Source: Chara braunii
Lineage: Eukaryota > Streptophyta > Charophyceae > Charales > Characeae
NCBI GenBank assembly: GCA_003427395.1
Contig: BFEA01000212.1
Span: 781,972 to 802,968 of the forward strand
Direction of reading: 5' to 3'
DNA: 20,997 bases
Made by a program: the position numbers and the translations under genes
Shown here: positions 9,625 to 18,142 of the stretch, in pieces
Layout: each line of letters begins with the position of its first letter
How positions within the stretch are numbered: position 1 is the stretch's first letter
The notes under the pieces: generated by a model
The model's database searches: none
What the model was told of the DNA's origin: nothing
The model's input: only the letters and a program-made list of their open reading frames with translations

Positions 9625-9954
9625 ACAGTAGAGATACCAGCACACCGCCATACCTACCCTGTGTTTCACGCATCTAAGTTGCTGCCGTGTGTCACGAGTC
9701 GATAGTTTCCATCTAGGAGACCCATGATCCCCGCAGACATGGACGGGAGATACGACATTGACGGCATTGTAGGTGAAGATGTATTCAGAACAGGAGGTAG
9801 AGGTTGTCCGCAGAAGCAATATAAGGTCCGGTTTGCGTATCAGGAACCGGAGGACGACCGCTGGTTCACTAGAGCAGAACTTATAGAGACAGCTCCCGAT
9901 ATAGTTAGAGCCTACGAGAGAGATCAGAAAAGTAAAGGTCCTGCCTTGGACTGA
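9625..9954 (+). pseudogene. pol: Chromodomain-like C-terminus of Pol
   Basis: After a TAA in the integrase tail (9622-9624), reading resumes as YPVFHASKL-type sequence and then, from 9724, an open segment. It has YDIDGIVGEDVF, KQYKVRFAYQEPEDDRWFTR and APDIVRAYER, ending at TGA 9952-9954. The pattern (Y-x-V-x-F/W, DRWF, helix with I-x-x-Y) matches the chromodomain-like modules at the end of chromovirus integrases, which guide insertion to particular chromatin. The aromatic residues are only partly kept, as in type II modules. A similar domain is present in the second element (17299-17500). Confidence 0.78.
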
Positions 9955-9984
9955 GTTATTCTCGGAGGACCTCGAATTTAGGTC

Positions 9985-9992
9985 GGCGGGAG
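9985..9992 (+). promoter_or_regulatory. Polypurine tract
   Basis: GGCGGGAG lies directly before the TG of the 3' LTR at 9993, the position required for plus-strand priming. Confidence 0.75.
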
Positions 9993-10680
9993 TGAAACGA
10001 TATTCACCAGTTTGCAGTAGCCGATGCAGATCCCAGGGCTCGATCCCTAGTCCCCACCTTATCTGTGTACAGTATCTGTGTACAGTATCTGTGTCGACCT
10101 CTAGAGTTGAACCCGTGACCTGTGTATTTGTAACAGTTGGTAGGTTGTCGTGAGGTCCATAGGTAGCAGGGGTTCGATCTGTAGACCTGTCGAGTAGGAG
10201 TCTCAGTCAGGTCTAGAAGTCATAGTTGTAGCCTTCTCGAAGAGTCAAGGTTGTAGCTGCTACAGTATCGAAAGGCCAAGTCTACGGCCTTCCGGAAGGT
10301 CCGAGTAGTGGCCTTTTGAAGTTGCCCACGTTTAGGCTGAGGCAAGTGGGCAAGTGGTGAGGCAAGTGGTGGAGTCTACCTGTGCTGAGTCAGCAGTCCC
10401 AGTCCTAGTCAGTCCTGGTCCAGTCAAGCAAGTACCGCATGGGACTGTGTGCACTACGGGCATGGGAAAGGGGCTAGACCAATGAGCTGCAGAGGTATAA
10501 ATCAAGAGGCAGCGCCTAGCCATTCATTCATTCCTGCGTGAGCCATGCGGAAGCGCTGCCACAAGCGACTTGTGCGAGGTGGTCTGCAGTGAGCCAAGGG
10601 ACGAAGTGGGCGAGAGAGGAGCGTAGCCATAGCGATAGGGTAGTAGCGGCCATAGCCGCCATAGCTGTAGATAGAGTTCA
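9993..10680 (+). repeat. 3' LTR of the first element, truncated
   Basis: It matches the 5' LTR from TGAAACG through CATAGCCGCCATAGC to GAGTTCA, then diverges. In the 5' LTR the next base starts a GT microsatellite; here an unrelated reverse-transcriptase fragment begins. About 235 bp of U5 side are missing. Differences from the 5' LTR include an extra copy of TGTGTACAGTATC near 10070 and loss of one GGCAAGTGGGCAAGTGGT-type unit near 10350. Confidence 0.9.
10496..10502 (+). promoter_or_regulatory. TATA box of the 3' LTR
   Basis: TATAAAT followed by CAAGAGGCAGC is a good U3 core promoter. The 5' LTR carries TGTAAAT at the matching place, so only this copy keeps the consensus. Confidence 0.6.
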
Positions 10681-10682
10681 AT

Positions 10683-11698
10683 GTGGATGACCATGATGTG
10701 TCTGTTGACTACAATATCATCTCCGATGATAGCCTTCCCAAGCTTTGTCAAGAAGGCTCGAAGTATCGGCTGGATGGGGAAACTGTCAATGTGCTTCAAG
10801 CACTGGCAAGTGGACTCGATGAGTATATTGCCAATTACAAAAGGTTGTTGGACAAAGATTCTCGATCTGCTTCTTTCTCGTCTTTTTCTCAGAAGTTGAA
10901 CAATTGGCGTTCTGCAATCCTTATGCATTGTCAATCCAATGCATCTTCGTTCTCCAATCATGTGAGCCAGCCTCGTCCACTTCGTTCCACACATGCCTGC
11001 TTGCGCCATCTTCAACAACACTTTGCGATTGTTCCTGTGGACAAAACATCGCACAATTTCGCAATTTGCTGCAAGAATCGGTATCTGTTTCATCTCTCTA
11101 CCCATTTGGACAGTCCCACGTATACTTGTCTTCAAGAGTCTGTTGCTGATGTCCTTGACCACCATGCAATGTGGAATCACCATTGGGGCTACACCCACAC
11201 TGATACCCTACCTTTCCTTTACTATATACTCAAAGCTCACAAGTCTCCTCCAGTGTTGTTCCAACGAGTGCTCGCCCTCGTCCAACAATTCGCACCATTC
11301 ATGAACGGCCTCCTCACAAACCCTTGGCTAGCACAATGACTACTTGGTCGTATCTCAACGCTGCTTTGCAAGTAGTGATCTCTACTCTTCGCGAGAGAGA
11401 CACTGAGCTCTATCAACGGGTTGGTGTTCGACGGTGTTGGATCGTTCAGAGTGCCTATGAAGTGGCAATTGACCTGAAAAACAATGCATCATCTTTTCGT
11501 GGCCTCTCTCCTCACACTGTTGATTTTACCACAATGTACACCAGTCTTCCTCATGACAGCATTCTGAATAATGTAGCCAAAGTTGTTGATGAAGCTCATG
11601 CTTATGCCCTTCGACAAGCTCGCACGCATTCGAGCGCATCGGCTCCTGCCTTTTCGCAAAGTGCGGGAGCCCTCCTGGCCATGTCACGGAGGAGTTAA
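10683..11698 (+). pseudogene. Reverse transcriptase fragment, Penelope-like type, 5'-truncated and frameshifted
   Basis: The frame is open from the first bases after the broken LTR, with no proper ATG, so the fragment has lost its 5' end. It reads YRLDGETVNVLQALASGLDE, then VPVDKTSHNFAICCK, then PFLYYILKAHKSP, a spacing seen in Penelope-like reverse transcriptases (a DKxxxN-x-CK block, then a K-x-HK block). Reading switches frame between about 11255 and 11325 to SYLNAALQ and the motif A-like DFTTMYTSLPHDSI, which carries the first catalytic Asp. The part with the remaining catalytic Asp pair is absent; the 3' end runs into the inverted repeat. It could be another non-LTR or DIRS-related enzyme, but not Ty3/gypsy: the order and motifs differ. 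Confidence 0.62.
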
Positions 11699-11920
11699 AC
11701 AATAAACAAAACAAGAGAGACAACTTGGGAATGAAGCATAATCAGCCATTCAAAATGAATGGCTGATTATGCTTCGTTCCCAAGTTGTCTCTCTTGTTTT
11801 GTTTATTGTTCAACTCTGTGACATGGCCAGGAGGGCTCCCGCACTTATTGTTCAACTCTGTGACATGGCCAGGAGGGCTCCCGCACTTTGCGAATAGGCA
11901 GGAGTCGATGCGCTCGAATG
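11627..11920. repeat. Large inverted repeat (hairpin) with 3-base loop
   Basis: The left arm (11627-11752) and right arm (11756-11920) are complementary, with loop AAA at 11753-11755. The inner 52 bp (11701-11752 with 11756-11807) pair with only one mismatch. The outer part repeats CATTCGAGCGCATC and GTGCGGGAGCCCTCCTGGCCATGT in inverse. The right arm is longer because of a 42-bp tandem duplication. The left arm overlaps the end of the reverse-transcriptase fragment. Confidence 0.93.
11803..11886. repeat. Perfect 42-bp tandem duplication in the right arm
   Basis: Positions 11803-11844 and 11845-11886 are identical (TTATTGTTCAACTCTGTGAC... to CCCGCAC). The left arm has a single counterpart. 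Confidence 0.95.
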
Positions 11921-12062
11921 TCGCATAGTCCCTTTGCCGCTTTAACCGGGTGCCCCAACTGTACATCCCGCAGTCCCCTACGATAGGATAGGTTTCCGTG
12001 GGGCATAAGCTTTCTTCCCTAAGGGGCTGTCACCACCCTGAGGGGCGTATCCCTACCGAGCT

Positions 12063-12112
12063 ACTGACCCACATGCGAGAGCTTTTAAATGCAATTGCAG
12101 AGGTGGGTCAGT
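12063..12112. repeat. Hairpin with 10-bp stem
   Basis: ACTGACCCAC (12063-12072) pairs perfectly with GTGGGTCAGT (12103-12112) across a 30-base loop. Function unknown. Confidence 0.75.
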
Positions 12113-12919
12113 CAAGGGCGTTTGCTCGCTCGCTGTAGTATAGGTACGTGCGATGAAAACGCCTATTGAACTTGGACGTCGTCTGTTCCTTTGGGCGCTG
12201 ATCTCCTAAGAACGAAGTTGACGCCGATCGACTAGGACGGTCTCTACCAGGCGTGAAACCCACAAGTATCCTAGTCCCTTTTAAACACCAGTCAGAAGAA
12301 AGCTATATTTATATCAAAATGAGTCACCGTAATCAACATGAATATATATCCAATTTGAAACGATAACCGAAGGAATCAAAATCATCATTAAATACATCCA
12401 GTAACAAAAGATCAAAATAAAATCCGACCACCTCGGGTCGAACTCCACAAAAATCATACAGCCGCCAATGAGGAGTTAGCTTTCAACAATAACATAGATG
12501 CAGCGGACAAGGTAGATGTACTGCCCCAATTTTGACTTGATGAGATGCGCTGCCGAAGTCATTTATTTTATCCTATCGCCGACCTAAGATTAGGCACGCA
12601 TACGTTCCCAATCTTTTCGAATGGCTGGCTGCTTTGCGGATGATTCTTGATAAGGTGCATTGCTTGAAGTTTTGCATGCCTCTCGCTCTAGGAAGTGGTC
12701 TGGGGTACTCCTCGCCCGAGCACAAGACTCGGATCTCAGAAGTCAGGCCGTCTCCATCGAATTGGCAAAGTACCCCCCGTAGAAACGGTCCACTCTGGGT
12801 CGATAATAGGGCCGACTCCTAAAGCAACGAACCCCTGCCCCAGATGCTTCCTGAAGAAAGAGAATGAGTTCACCGCAAGTAGATTTGTAGTCGTTCCCAT
12901 CCTCTGTTGCCCAAGGTAA

Positions 12920-13099
12920 CTCAAACGAAAAGAGTTAGAAAAGATAGAGAATGAGAACCGTTTGGACAGAGAAAAGTTATACAAGATAGAAAGCGACGTT
13001 CGTTTGACCTTATCTACTTTATTTGAATCGAATTTGTTTTACGATGCGCAAAAAATTGACATTTTTCAAAACAATCAACCCTACTTGGCATGCAGGCAG
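12920..13099 (+). other. Possible exon or coding fragment, unknown protein
   Basis: One frame is open after a TAA at 12917, reading KELEKIENENRL, then FESNLFYDAQKIDIFQ and QPYLACRQ. The first half is charged and could be a coiled coil. A good donor, CAG|GTGAGA, follows at 13099/13100. I see no convincing acceptor before it and do not recognise the protein. It may be chance. Confidence 0.25.
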
Positions 13100-13198
13100 G
13101 TGAGAAGTGAAAAGAAAACTATCATGTTCCCTTTTCTCAAATAGGCATAATCAATCTTCTTTCCATGCATCCTTCTACCTACCTGCACACACACACTA

Positions 13199-13594
13199 GC
13201 GGTTAATGGAAGGCCAAAAATTCGGGGGTTTTCGCCGCGTCGCTACAAGCAATGTTGTCGAAACTTTTGCGAACAAACTATGCGGGGTCATAATACAAAC
13301 ATCAAAAAAACAATTAGGCAAAAAAAAAACGAAAAAATCAAACTCAAGAGCACTATAAATCCCTATTCGGAGTAGCTTTCGGAGTTCGCCAAAGCTTTTT
13401 TCGAGTCTGCTGTTTTTGCTAAGTTTTTTCTTACTTGTCCAAATACGCTGAAACTGAATAGAGATATACCTTAGAACACATATATCACAGGCAAAAAAAA
13501 AAACTGAGAAGAGAGTAAAAATTCAAGGAAATAATGACAGTTTCGGTCGAAAATTCACCAAAATTCGCCGAATTTTGGGCCTTCCATTAACCGC
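13199..13594. mobile_element. MITE-like element with 27-bp terminal inverted repeats
   Basis: GCGGTTAATGGAAGGCC at 13199 onward is mirrored by GGCCTTCCATTAACCGC ending at 13594. The full 27-base termini (13199-13225 and 13568-13594) match at 26 of 27 positions. The 396-bp body is A/T-rich with several A-runs and no coding sequence, which fits a non-autonomous DNA transposon. No clear target-site duplication is visible (flanks CACACACTA and CTCTAAAAA), so the superfamily is undecided. Confidence 0.82.
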
Positions 13595-14461
13595 CTCTAA
13601 AAAACAACCATATGTCCAAAAAATCCAATAACCCATACTCTTGTCAGATTATATTTTTCACATGCATGACGACACACACTTTACTCAACCTTTTTTTTCT
13701 GAACGTTCAAAACAAACAGGGCCAAGCAAAGTGTGGGTTCACACAAGTGTGAAAAGGAATCTGAGTCAATCAACTGACCTTGACTCAAGTGGTGTCGAAC
13801 GCGCCCAGGCTCACTCGAGAAAGCCAAGAAAGAATATACTTGTCGCCGAGAAAACTGCAGTCCCAAGGCAAGTCTCAGACCAACTGCTTGTCCCAATCTG
13901 TTCCCAACTCGCAAGTCCCACACATCGTAGTCCCCAATCTGATGGCGGCAAGTCGCACGAGTTCCCCCCAAAAAATGTTGGTTCCAAGACAGTCCCAACT
14001 AGTTCCAGGCGGTCCCACGTTCGTGCCAATTAGTCCCAAGTGGTCCACGTCAGTGTCCACTGGTACCAAGTGGTCCACGTCAGTGCCAACTGGTATCGCG
14101 TGGTCCCAGGCGGTCCCATGCTTTTCCTTTACACTTCCAGATGATATCACTTGCCAAAATAACCTCCCCTGGTTCTTACAAAAAAAAAAAATGACTAGCC
14201 TCTCCTCGCTGGCACCACCTGCCTTACTCATGCATCCCACCGGTCCTATTTGGCCAATGCAAGATGTCCCCCCTTTGCTGACGCAAGAGAAAAAAATAAA
14301 ATAAACAATAACGTGTCGCCTCCTCTCCGGTTCCGAACCCCGAAAATGGTATCCTGACTGACGTTGCCATTGACCTCCTGACACGTCAGCACCTCCGTTC
14401 CACCTAGCACCGCTTGGCGGGCTCAAATTTTGGCAGCATAATGGTGCTAAAATTAGTGTCG
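13595..14461. other. Non-coding region with GTCCCA-rich low-copy repeats
   Basis: Several overlapping open frames occur, but they share no known motif. Between about 13860 and 14120 the words GTCCCA, GGTCCC and TGGTCC recur at irregular spacing, suggesting a decayed tandem array; its best part is 14035-14094. Confidence 0.5.
14035..14094. repeat. 30-bp tandem repeat, 2 copies
   Basis: CCCAAGTGGTCCACGTCAGT at 14035 and ACCAAGTGGTCCACGTCAGT at 14065 head two adjacent 30-base units, each ending in ACTGGT. Confidence 0.85.
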
Positions 14462-14740
14462 TTGGTGCCGGAAAATTTCGGCGGCACTTCCCCACAGTAG
14501 TGGGAATTCACCCTGTCGTAGGTGCGTCCCACCAGTACCGCCGCGAGTAACTTTGTCGTCCACCGCTTGCCGCTGGAAAAATTCGGCAGCACCTCCCCAC
14601 GAACGTGGGAAAAGTGGCCTGTCGCAGATCCTTTCCACCGGTACCGCTGCCGACAACCTAGCCGTCCGCTGCTTGCCGCTGTAAAATTTCGGCAACACTT
14701 TCCCACGAAAGTGGAAAAATGGCTGGCCAAAATTAATAAA
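14462..14740. repeat. About 110-bp imperfect tandem repeat, 2.5 copies
   Basis: Units start near 14464, 14569 and 14678 with GCCG-TGGAAAAATTCGGC-type sequence. Each continues with a CACTTCCCCACGA-like block and, in the first two, a TCCCACCAGTACCGCCGC / TTCCACCGGTACCGCTGC block. Open frames across it on both strands reflect the repeat. Confidence 0.78.
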
Positions 14741-16301
14741 ATTTGGGCCCCAAGCCCAAATTTCACAGTGTCGCGCAGCCGTAGTCCCACTGCGTCCCTG
14801 GTTCAGTCCCGTTGGACCAGCACCATCCCGAGGGGAGGGGAGCAGAGTGCTCCCTGCCTTGGCAATGGCTGCCCAGCTCCTCCTCTCGCGCTCCCATGCA
14901 GACCTCCAGCCTCCTCCCACGTTGCCTCAGGCAGCCCCTCCAGCAGCTCAGCAACACTCAAGCGTGCTCATCACGCATTGGCAGCACGAGTGCTTTGTGT
15001 GGCAGCTGGGGACAGCTGCCTGTTTTATAGTGGTTGAGGATGGTTGGACGTCACTCCAGCCCTCAAGCAAAATCGCGGGCTCTCAGTGAGCCCTTGATCT
15101 GACCAAGATTCAGGGCTAACTGTGGCCGCACCACAGCCACAGCCTTAGTGAGGGCCGTTTCTTTAACTGCCCTCATTTTCTTTTTCTTTTCTTTTCCCAG
15201 CTATCTCGGATTTTCACGAGGAAGCTGGGCTTTTTCCATTTTCAAAAATGTTTTTCTTTTATTTTTCGATAAGGGGCTGGAGAGATACAACCCCTTTCAG
15301 TTTGATGTATCTGGACCCTTTTTCCTGGGCAAATACATTGGGGAAAGGGCTATATTTAGCCTTTTTCCTTCATGACCCCTCAGATTTCAGGCCCCCTCTA
15401 AAAACGGGAGCGTGACAGTTAACTCTGGCAGCTTCTGCTAGAGATAGCACCACATGAGGACAAGTGTCCTCTCAAAAATAAAGAAGAAACAAACAAAAAT
15501 AAAAGAAAATTAAAACTAAGTCTAACTGCATGTGCCTGGCCATTCTTTCGGCCAGGTTCATGCAATTGCATGCAGCCACCCCCCCCCCCAACCTTCCTCT
15601 GCCCTCCCCTGAAAACGGGGAGGGCAGTTGTCAGGTTGGGAAAGGTAGGACCTCCCCTCCCAACTCCCTTGTTTTCTCCTTCTCCCTTCAACCTCCTCTT
15701 GGTTCCCGCGCGTGCACAGTGAGCTGCGAGATCCAGGATCTCTATTCGCCCTGAATGGAGTGGGGAGCCATTCTGCTCCCACACAGTCGGAAAGGCTGTT
15801 CTTTCCAACCTTGAGGCAACAGCCTCGTTTCGTTTTGTTTTGTCTCCCTTTTTAGCTTATTTGGTTTCAGCCTTTCCTCGTTTTCCCTGTTGGCCATGCC
15901 TCAACGGTCGCGAACGGGGAAAGAGAAAACGAAAAAATCTAGAAAAAGAAAATCTAAAAAAGAAAAAAAAAAAACAAAAAAAAAAACGACCTACCTGAGA
16001 AAACTGCTGCCCGTTTTCAACGGGCGACTACAGTTTGTTTGGGGACTCCCTTATCGCTCCGCCTAGCGCCATCTGGCGCACCGACTTAGTTTAGCTTTTC
16101 TCTTTATTTATTTATTTATTTATTTATTTTAGTAAGAATGCCATTGGCATAAGCCAACGGCCATTACTACGCCTTGTTGGCGTTTTCCCTCCCCTCTTCG
16201 TCGTCGTAAGGACCCGAGTTCGATTCCCGTTGGGGAATCGAAAAAAATCGGGCCATTTCTCGACTTATGCGTGTCATCCTTGAGTAGGGCCATGCTGTAT
16301 C
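14741..16301. other. Non-coding region with low-complexity tracts
   Basis: No gene is recognised. It contains T-rich blocks (15170-15275), a C-run at 15581-15591, A-rich stretches (15925-15990), the perfect short palindrome GAGGACAAGTGTCCTC near 15455, and a TTTA microsatellite at 16103-16130. Confidence 0.5.
16103..16130. repeat. TTTA microsatellite
   Basis: About seven tandem TTTA units. Confidence 0.9.
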
Positions 16302-16359
16302 AGCGCGGCCGTTTTTGGCCGTGAGATCCGATGATCTCGCGGCCGAAAATGGCCGCGCT
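16302..16359. repeat. Strong hairpin: 27-bp stem, 4-base loop
   Basis: AGCGCGGCCGTTTTTGGCCG... (16302-16328) pairs with 16333-16359 around the loop CGAT. There are 24 Watson-Crick pairs, and all three remaining positions are G-T, that is G-U wobble in RNA. This suits a folded transcript or a small foldback element; I cannot say which. Confidence 0.85.
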
Positions 16360-16375
16360 TTCATGCTTATAAGAT

Positions 16376-16401
16376 GGGCAGCTCCAAAAAGGAGCTAGCC
16401 C
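16376..16401. repeat. Short hairpin, AAAAA loop
   Basis: GGGCAGCTCC and GGAGCTaGCCC form a 10-bp stem with one bulged A, lying 16 bases after the 27-bp hairpin. Confidence 0.75.
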
Positions 16402-16512
16402 AGGTAGTGCCTCGAAAGGCTCGATCCCAGCGTCTACTGTGTGGAAGCTGAATGCGGTACCTACTGTGCTAGCTCCTATCAGAAGAGATGGTGGACTTAG
16501 AAGAGGAAGAAG

Positions 16513-16556
<44 letters not shown>

Positions 16557-16591
16557 CAGTACTAACCTGTGAAGTTGGCGCCTTGCTGCAG

Positions 16592-16628
16592 GTACCTTGA
16601 AGACGAAGCTGGAGCTATGGCGCCACAG
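16592..16628 (+). other. Micro-exon-like segment with consensus splice signals
   Basis: On the plus strand, TACTAAC (16560-16566) and TTGCTGCAG precede this 37-base segment, and CAG|GTAAGT follows it. A second acceptor, CTCCTGCAG with an ACTAAC branch-like site, ends a possible 111-nt intron (16629-16739). The segment holds ATG at 16617. The same pattern recurs in the right LTR (19762-19800 and 20079-20118). The strand is opposite to the retrotransposon, so it might be a captured gene piece or coincidence. Confidence 0.35.
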
Positions 16629-16823
16629 GTAAGTATCCCTGGCCTCCGCCAGCCACCTCTTTCCAGCACTACTCTAACGCTGCTACTCTACTGCTAGCCC
16701 CCAGCGCTGAAGACTACAACTAACGTTGCTCTCCTGCAGCGCTCCTCCTGCCTGCCTGAACTGCATGTGAAGTGCCTGGCCAGTCCCTATGAACTACTTC
16801 CCTCCCTGTAGGGCGGGCCAGTA

Positions 16824-16830
16824 TTATATA
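16824..16830 (-). promoter_or_regulatory. TATA box, left LTR of second element
   Basis: TATATAA on the minus strand, with the 47-bp array upstream in element orientation; the same site is at 20354-20360. Confidence 0.55.
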
Positions 16831-16982
16831 GTGCTGGCCTGTCCAGGAGGCTACTCTTGCCAATGCCCAAACGTACTAGACCCTGAGGAAGCTTTCGGGA
16901 GGCCGCTCTTGCCAATGCCAGAACGTGGTAGTCGCTAAGGAAACTTCCGGGTAGTTTCCAGGTAGCTTCTGGCTAAAAACTG

Positions 16983-17235
16983 AGGGCCTATAGGTCCTTG
17001 TTTTCAGGCTGTCAGGCTGAACCGACACGGGGCCTGTAGGCCCTGGTTTTCAGGCTGTCAGGCTGAAATAGACACTGGCCAGGCTGTCAGGCTGAAACAG
17101 ACACGGGGCCTGTAGGCCCTGGTTTTCAGGCTGTCAGGCTGAAACAGACATGGGGCCTGTAGGCCTTGGTTTTCAGGCCGTCAGGCTGAAACAGACACGG
17201 GGCCTGTAGGCCCTGGTTTTCAGGCTTTCAGCCTG
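16983..17235 (-). repeat. 47-bp U3 tandem array, about 5.5 units
   Basis: Units read GGGGCCTGTAGGCCCTGGTT then TTCAGGCTGTCAGGCTGAAA and CAGACAC. One unit is shortened. Each unit contains the perfect palindrome GGCCTgtAGGCC and two CAGGCTG copies. Confidence 0.9.
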
Positions 17236-17287
17236 AAGGACGCAGGGCCTGGAAAATGGCCCTCATGTGCAGGCGCAGCATGTAACA

Positions 17288-17300
17288 CCCACCCCTCCTT
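17288..17300 (-). promoter_or_regulatory. Polypurine tract of the second element
   Basis: On the minus strand AAGGAGGGGTGGG runs from the last two bases of the integrase stop codon (TAA, 17301-17299) to the TGTTACA start of the LTR. Confidence 0.8.
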
Positions 17301-18142
17301 ATGAAGTCAAGCCGGGTCGGGGGTGAAGCTGACGGTCTGAAGGTGGAACAGGAACGCGGGTGCGGCGTGGAGCCGAAGGTACCTGCTTGCCTTGCATCTT
17401 GCGTTCGTAGCGTGCGAGAACGTCTGGAGCTGTCGTTTGCAGTTCCGCACGGGTCAACCAACGGTCAGCTGTGTGGGTGCAGTATGCAAAATGGACCAGA
17501 TACTCAGTCGGCCTGTTGCCGTAGCGGCGCTGGGAGATGATATCGCTGACCTCTTGAAAACCGTCCATAGAGAGTGGGTCTTGCAATCGTCGCCCGGGAA
17601 AACCGTCATGGTCTACTGGCGTGTAAAGAGCCAACTTGGAGCAATGAAAGACCGGGTAGACGGGCAAGTGGGCGGGCACCTGAATGATGAAGGAAGGTCC
17701 TTCAGGTGCATCTCCAGCGGGTGCCACGATTGGCAAGGGCCCCATCCATTTCGGGAGGAGCTTGCGAGAGATGTCTTGTTCAAGGCTGAATTTCGCGGCT
17801 GAAACCCAAACGAGGTCGCCGACGCGGAATGGGCAAGGAAGACGCTGGCGATTGGCCTGCTGGCTCATGCGCTGCTGCGTCTTAGCCATCTGGTCGCGTG
17901 CCTTGACAAGATGCTCTTGCATCCGATGCAAGAAAAGAAGATGGTCGTCGCTCTCGGCCGCTCGTGGAATGATGGTGTCCAACGGAGAGGTGACCGGCGA
18001 GCCGTGCTCGAACTCGAAGGGCGACATCCCAATAGCCGGGTGGATGGACGAGTTGTAGGCCAACTTGACGTCCGACAGCTGCTCAACCCAATCCTTTTGG
18101 TCGGGACGGCTGAGAGTGCGAACGAGAACCTGTGCGGTCTGG
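17299..18142 (-). pseudogene. pol: Integrase C-terminus with chromodomain, 5'-truncated but open
   Basis: About 280 codons are open without a stop. The first native-looking residues are QTAQVLVRTLSRPDQKDW, followed by AYNSSIHPAIGMSPFEFEHG (end of the integrase core), FRVGDLVWVSAAKF (C-terminal domain) and VYPVFHCSKLALY. A chromodomain-like module follows with EYLVHFAYC, DRWLTR and APDVLARYER, then a basic tail to TAA. All three catalytic acidic residues and the zinc domain are missing, because the sequence breaks at about 18142 into inverted U3 sequence (GCGCCTGCACACGAGGGCC); the open frame runs on into that junk to 18222. Related to, but clearly different from, the integrase at 8403-9624. 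Confidence 0.92.

Larger units (their letters stand above)
2035..10680 (+). mobile_element. Degenerate Ty3/gypsy chromovirus-type LTR retrotransposon, 3' end truncated
   Basis: The parts come in the canonical order: 5' LTR, primer-binding site, leader, gag, zinc knuckle, aspartic protease, reverse transcriptase, RNase H, integrase, chromodomain-like tail, purine tract, 3' LTR. Integrase after RNase H is the Ty3/gypsy order, and the C-terminal chromodomain-like segment points to a chromovirus. Coding regions are broken by frameshifts and stops. The LTRs differ at roughly one base in ten over the first 70 bases by eye, so the insertion is old. The 3' LTR stops about 235 bp short, so no target-site duplication can be read: the 5 bases before (AGCCA) do not match the 5 after the break (ATGTG). 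Confidence 0.93.
11921..13198. other. Unassigned DNA without a recognised gene
   Basis: This 1.3-kb stretch has lower simple-repeat content than its surroundings. Short frames occur on both strands (for example minus 12984-12736, reading GQGFVALGVGPIIDPEW, and plus 12634-12822), but I recognise no domain. A stem at 12064-12112 and a possible exon at 12920-13099 are listed separately. Confidence 0.5.
16481..17287 (-). repeat. Partial 3' LTR of the second element
   Basis: It matches the right LTR from AGAAGAGATGGTGGACTTAG (19667 there) to CGCAGCATGTAACA (17287). It includes a CT tract (16515-16552), a TATA site (minus, 16830-16824) and the 47-bp U3 array. The homology starts abruptly at 16481, so the U5 end in element orientation is missing. 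It is also shorter than the right copy because it lacks the internal leader duplications. Confidence 0.85.

Noticed and set aside
2030-10685. 5-bp target-site duplication for the first element
   Set aside because: AGCCA before and ATGTG after do not match; the 3' LTR is truncated, so none is expected.
12736-12984. Organelle-derived gene on the minus strand
   Set aside because: The frame looked protein-like, but I could not name any mitochondrial or plastid gene, so no call was made.
14522-15037. 171-codon plus-strand open frame
   Set aside because: It covers the 110-bp tandem repeat and Ser/Pro/Arg-rich sequence; frames on the other strand are just as long and no domain is visible.
16200-16245. 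Possible tRNA or SINE (GAGTTCGATTCCCG)
   Set aside because: The flanking bases do not form a T-stem, and no A box or acceptor stem is seen.
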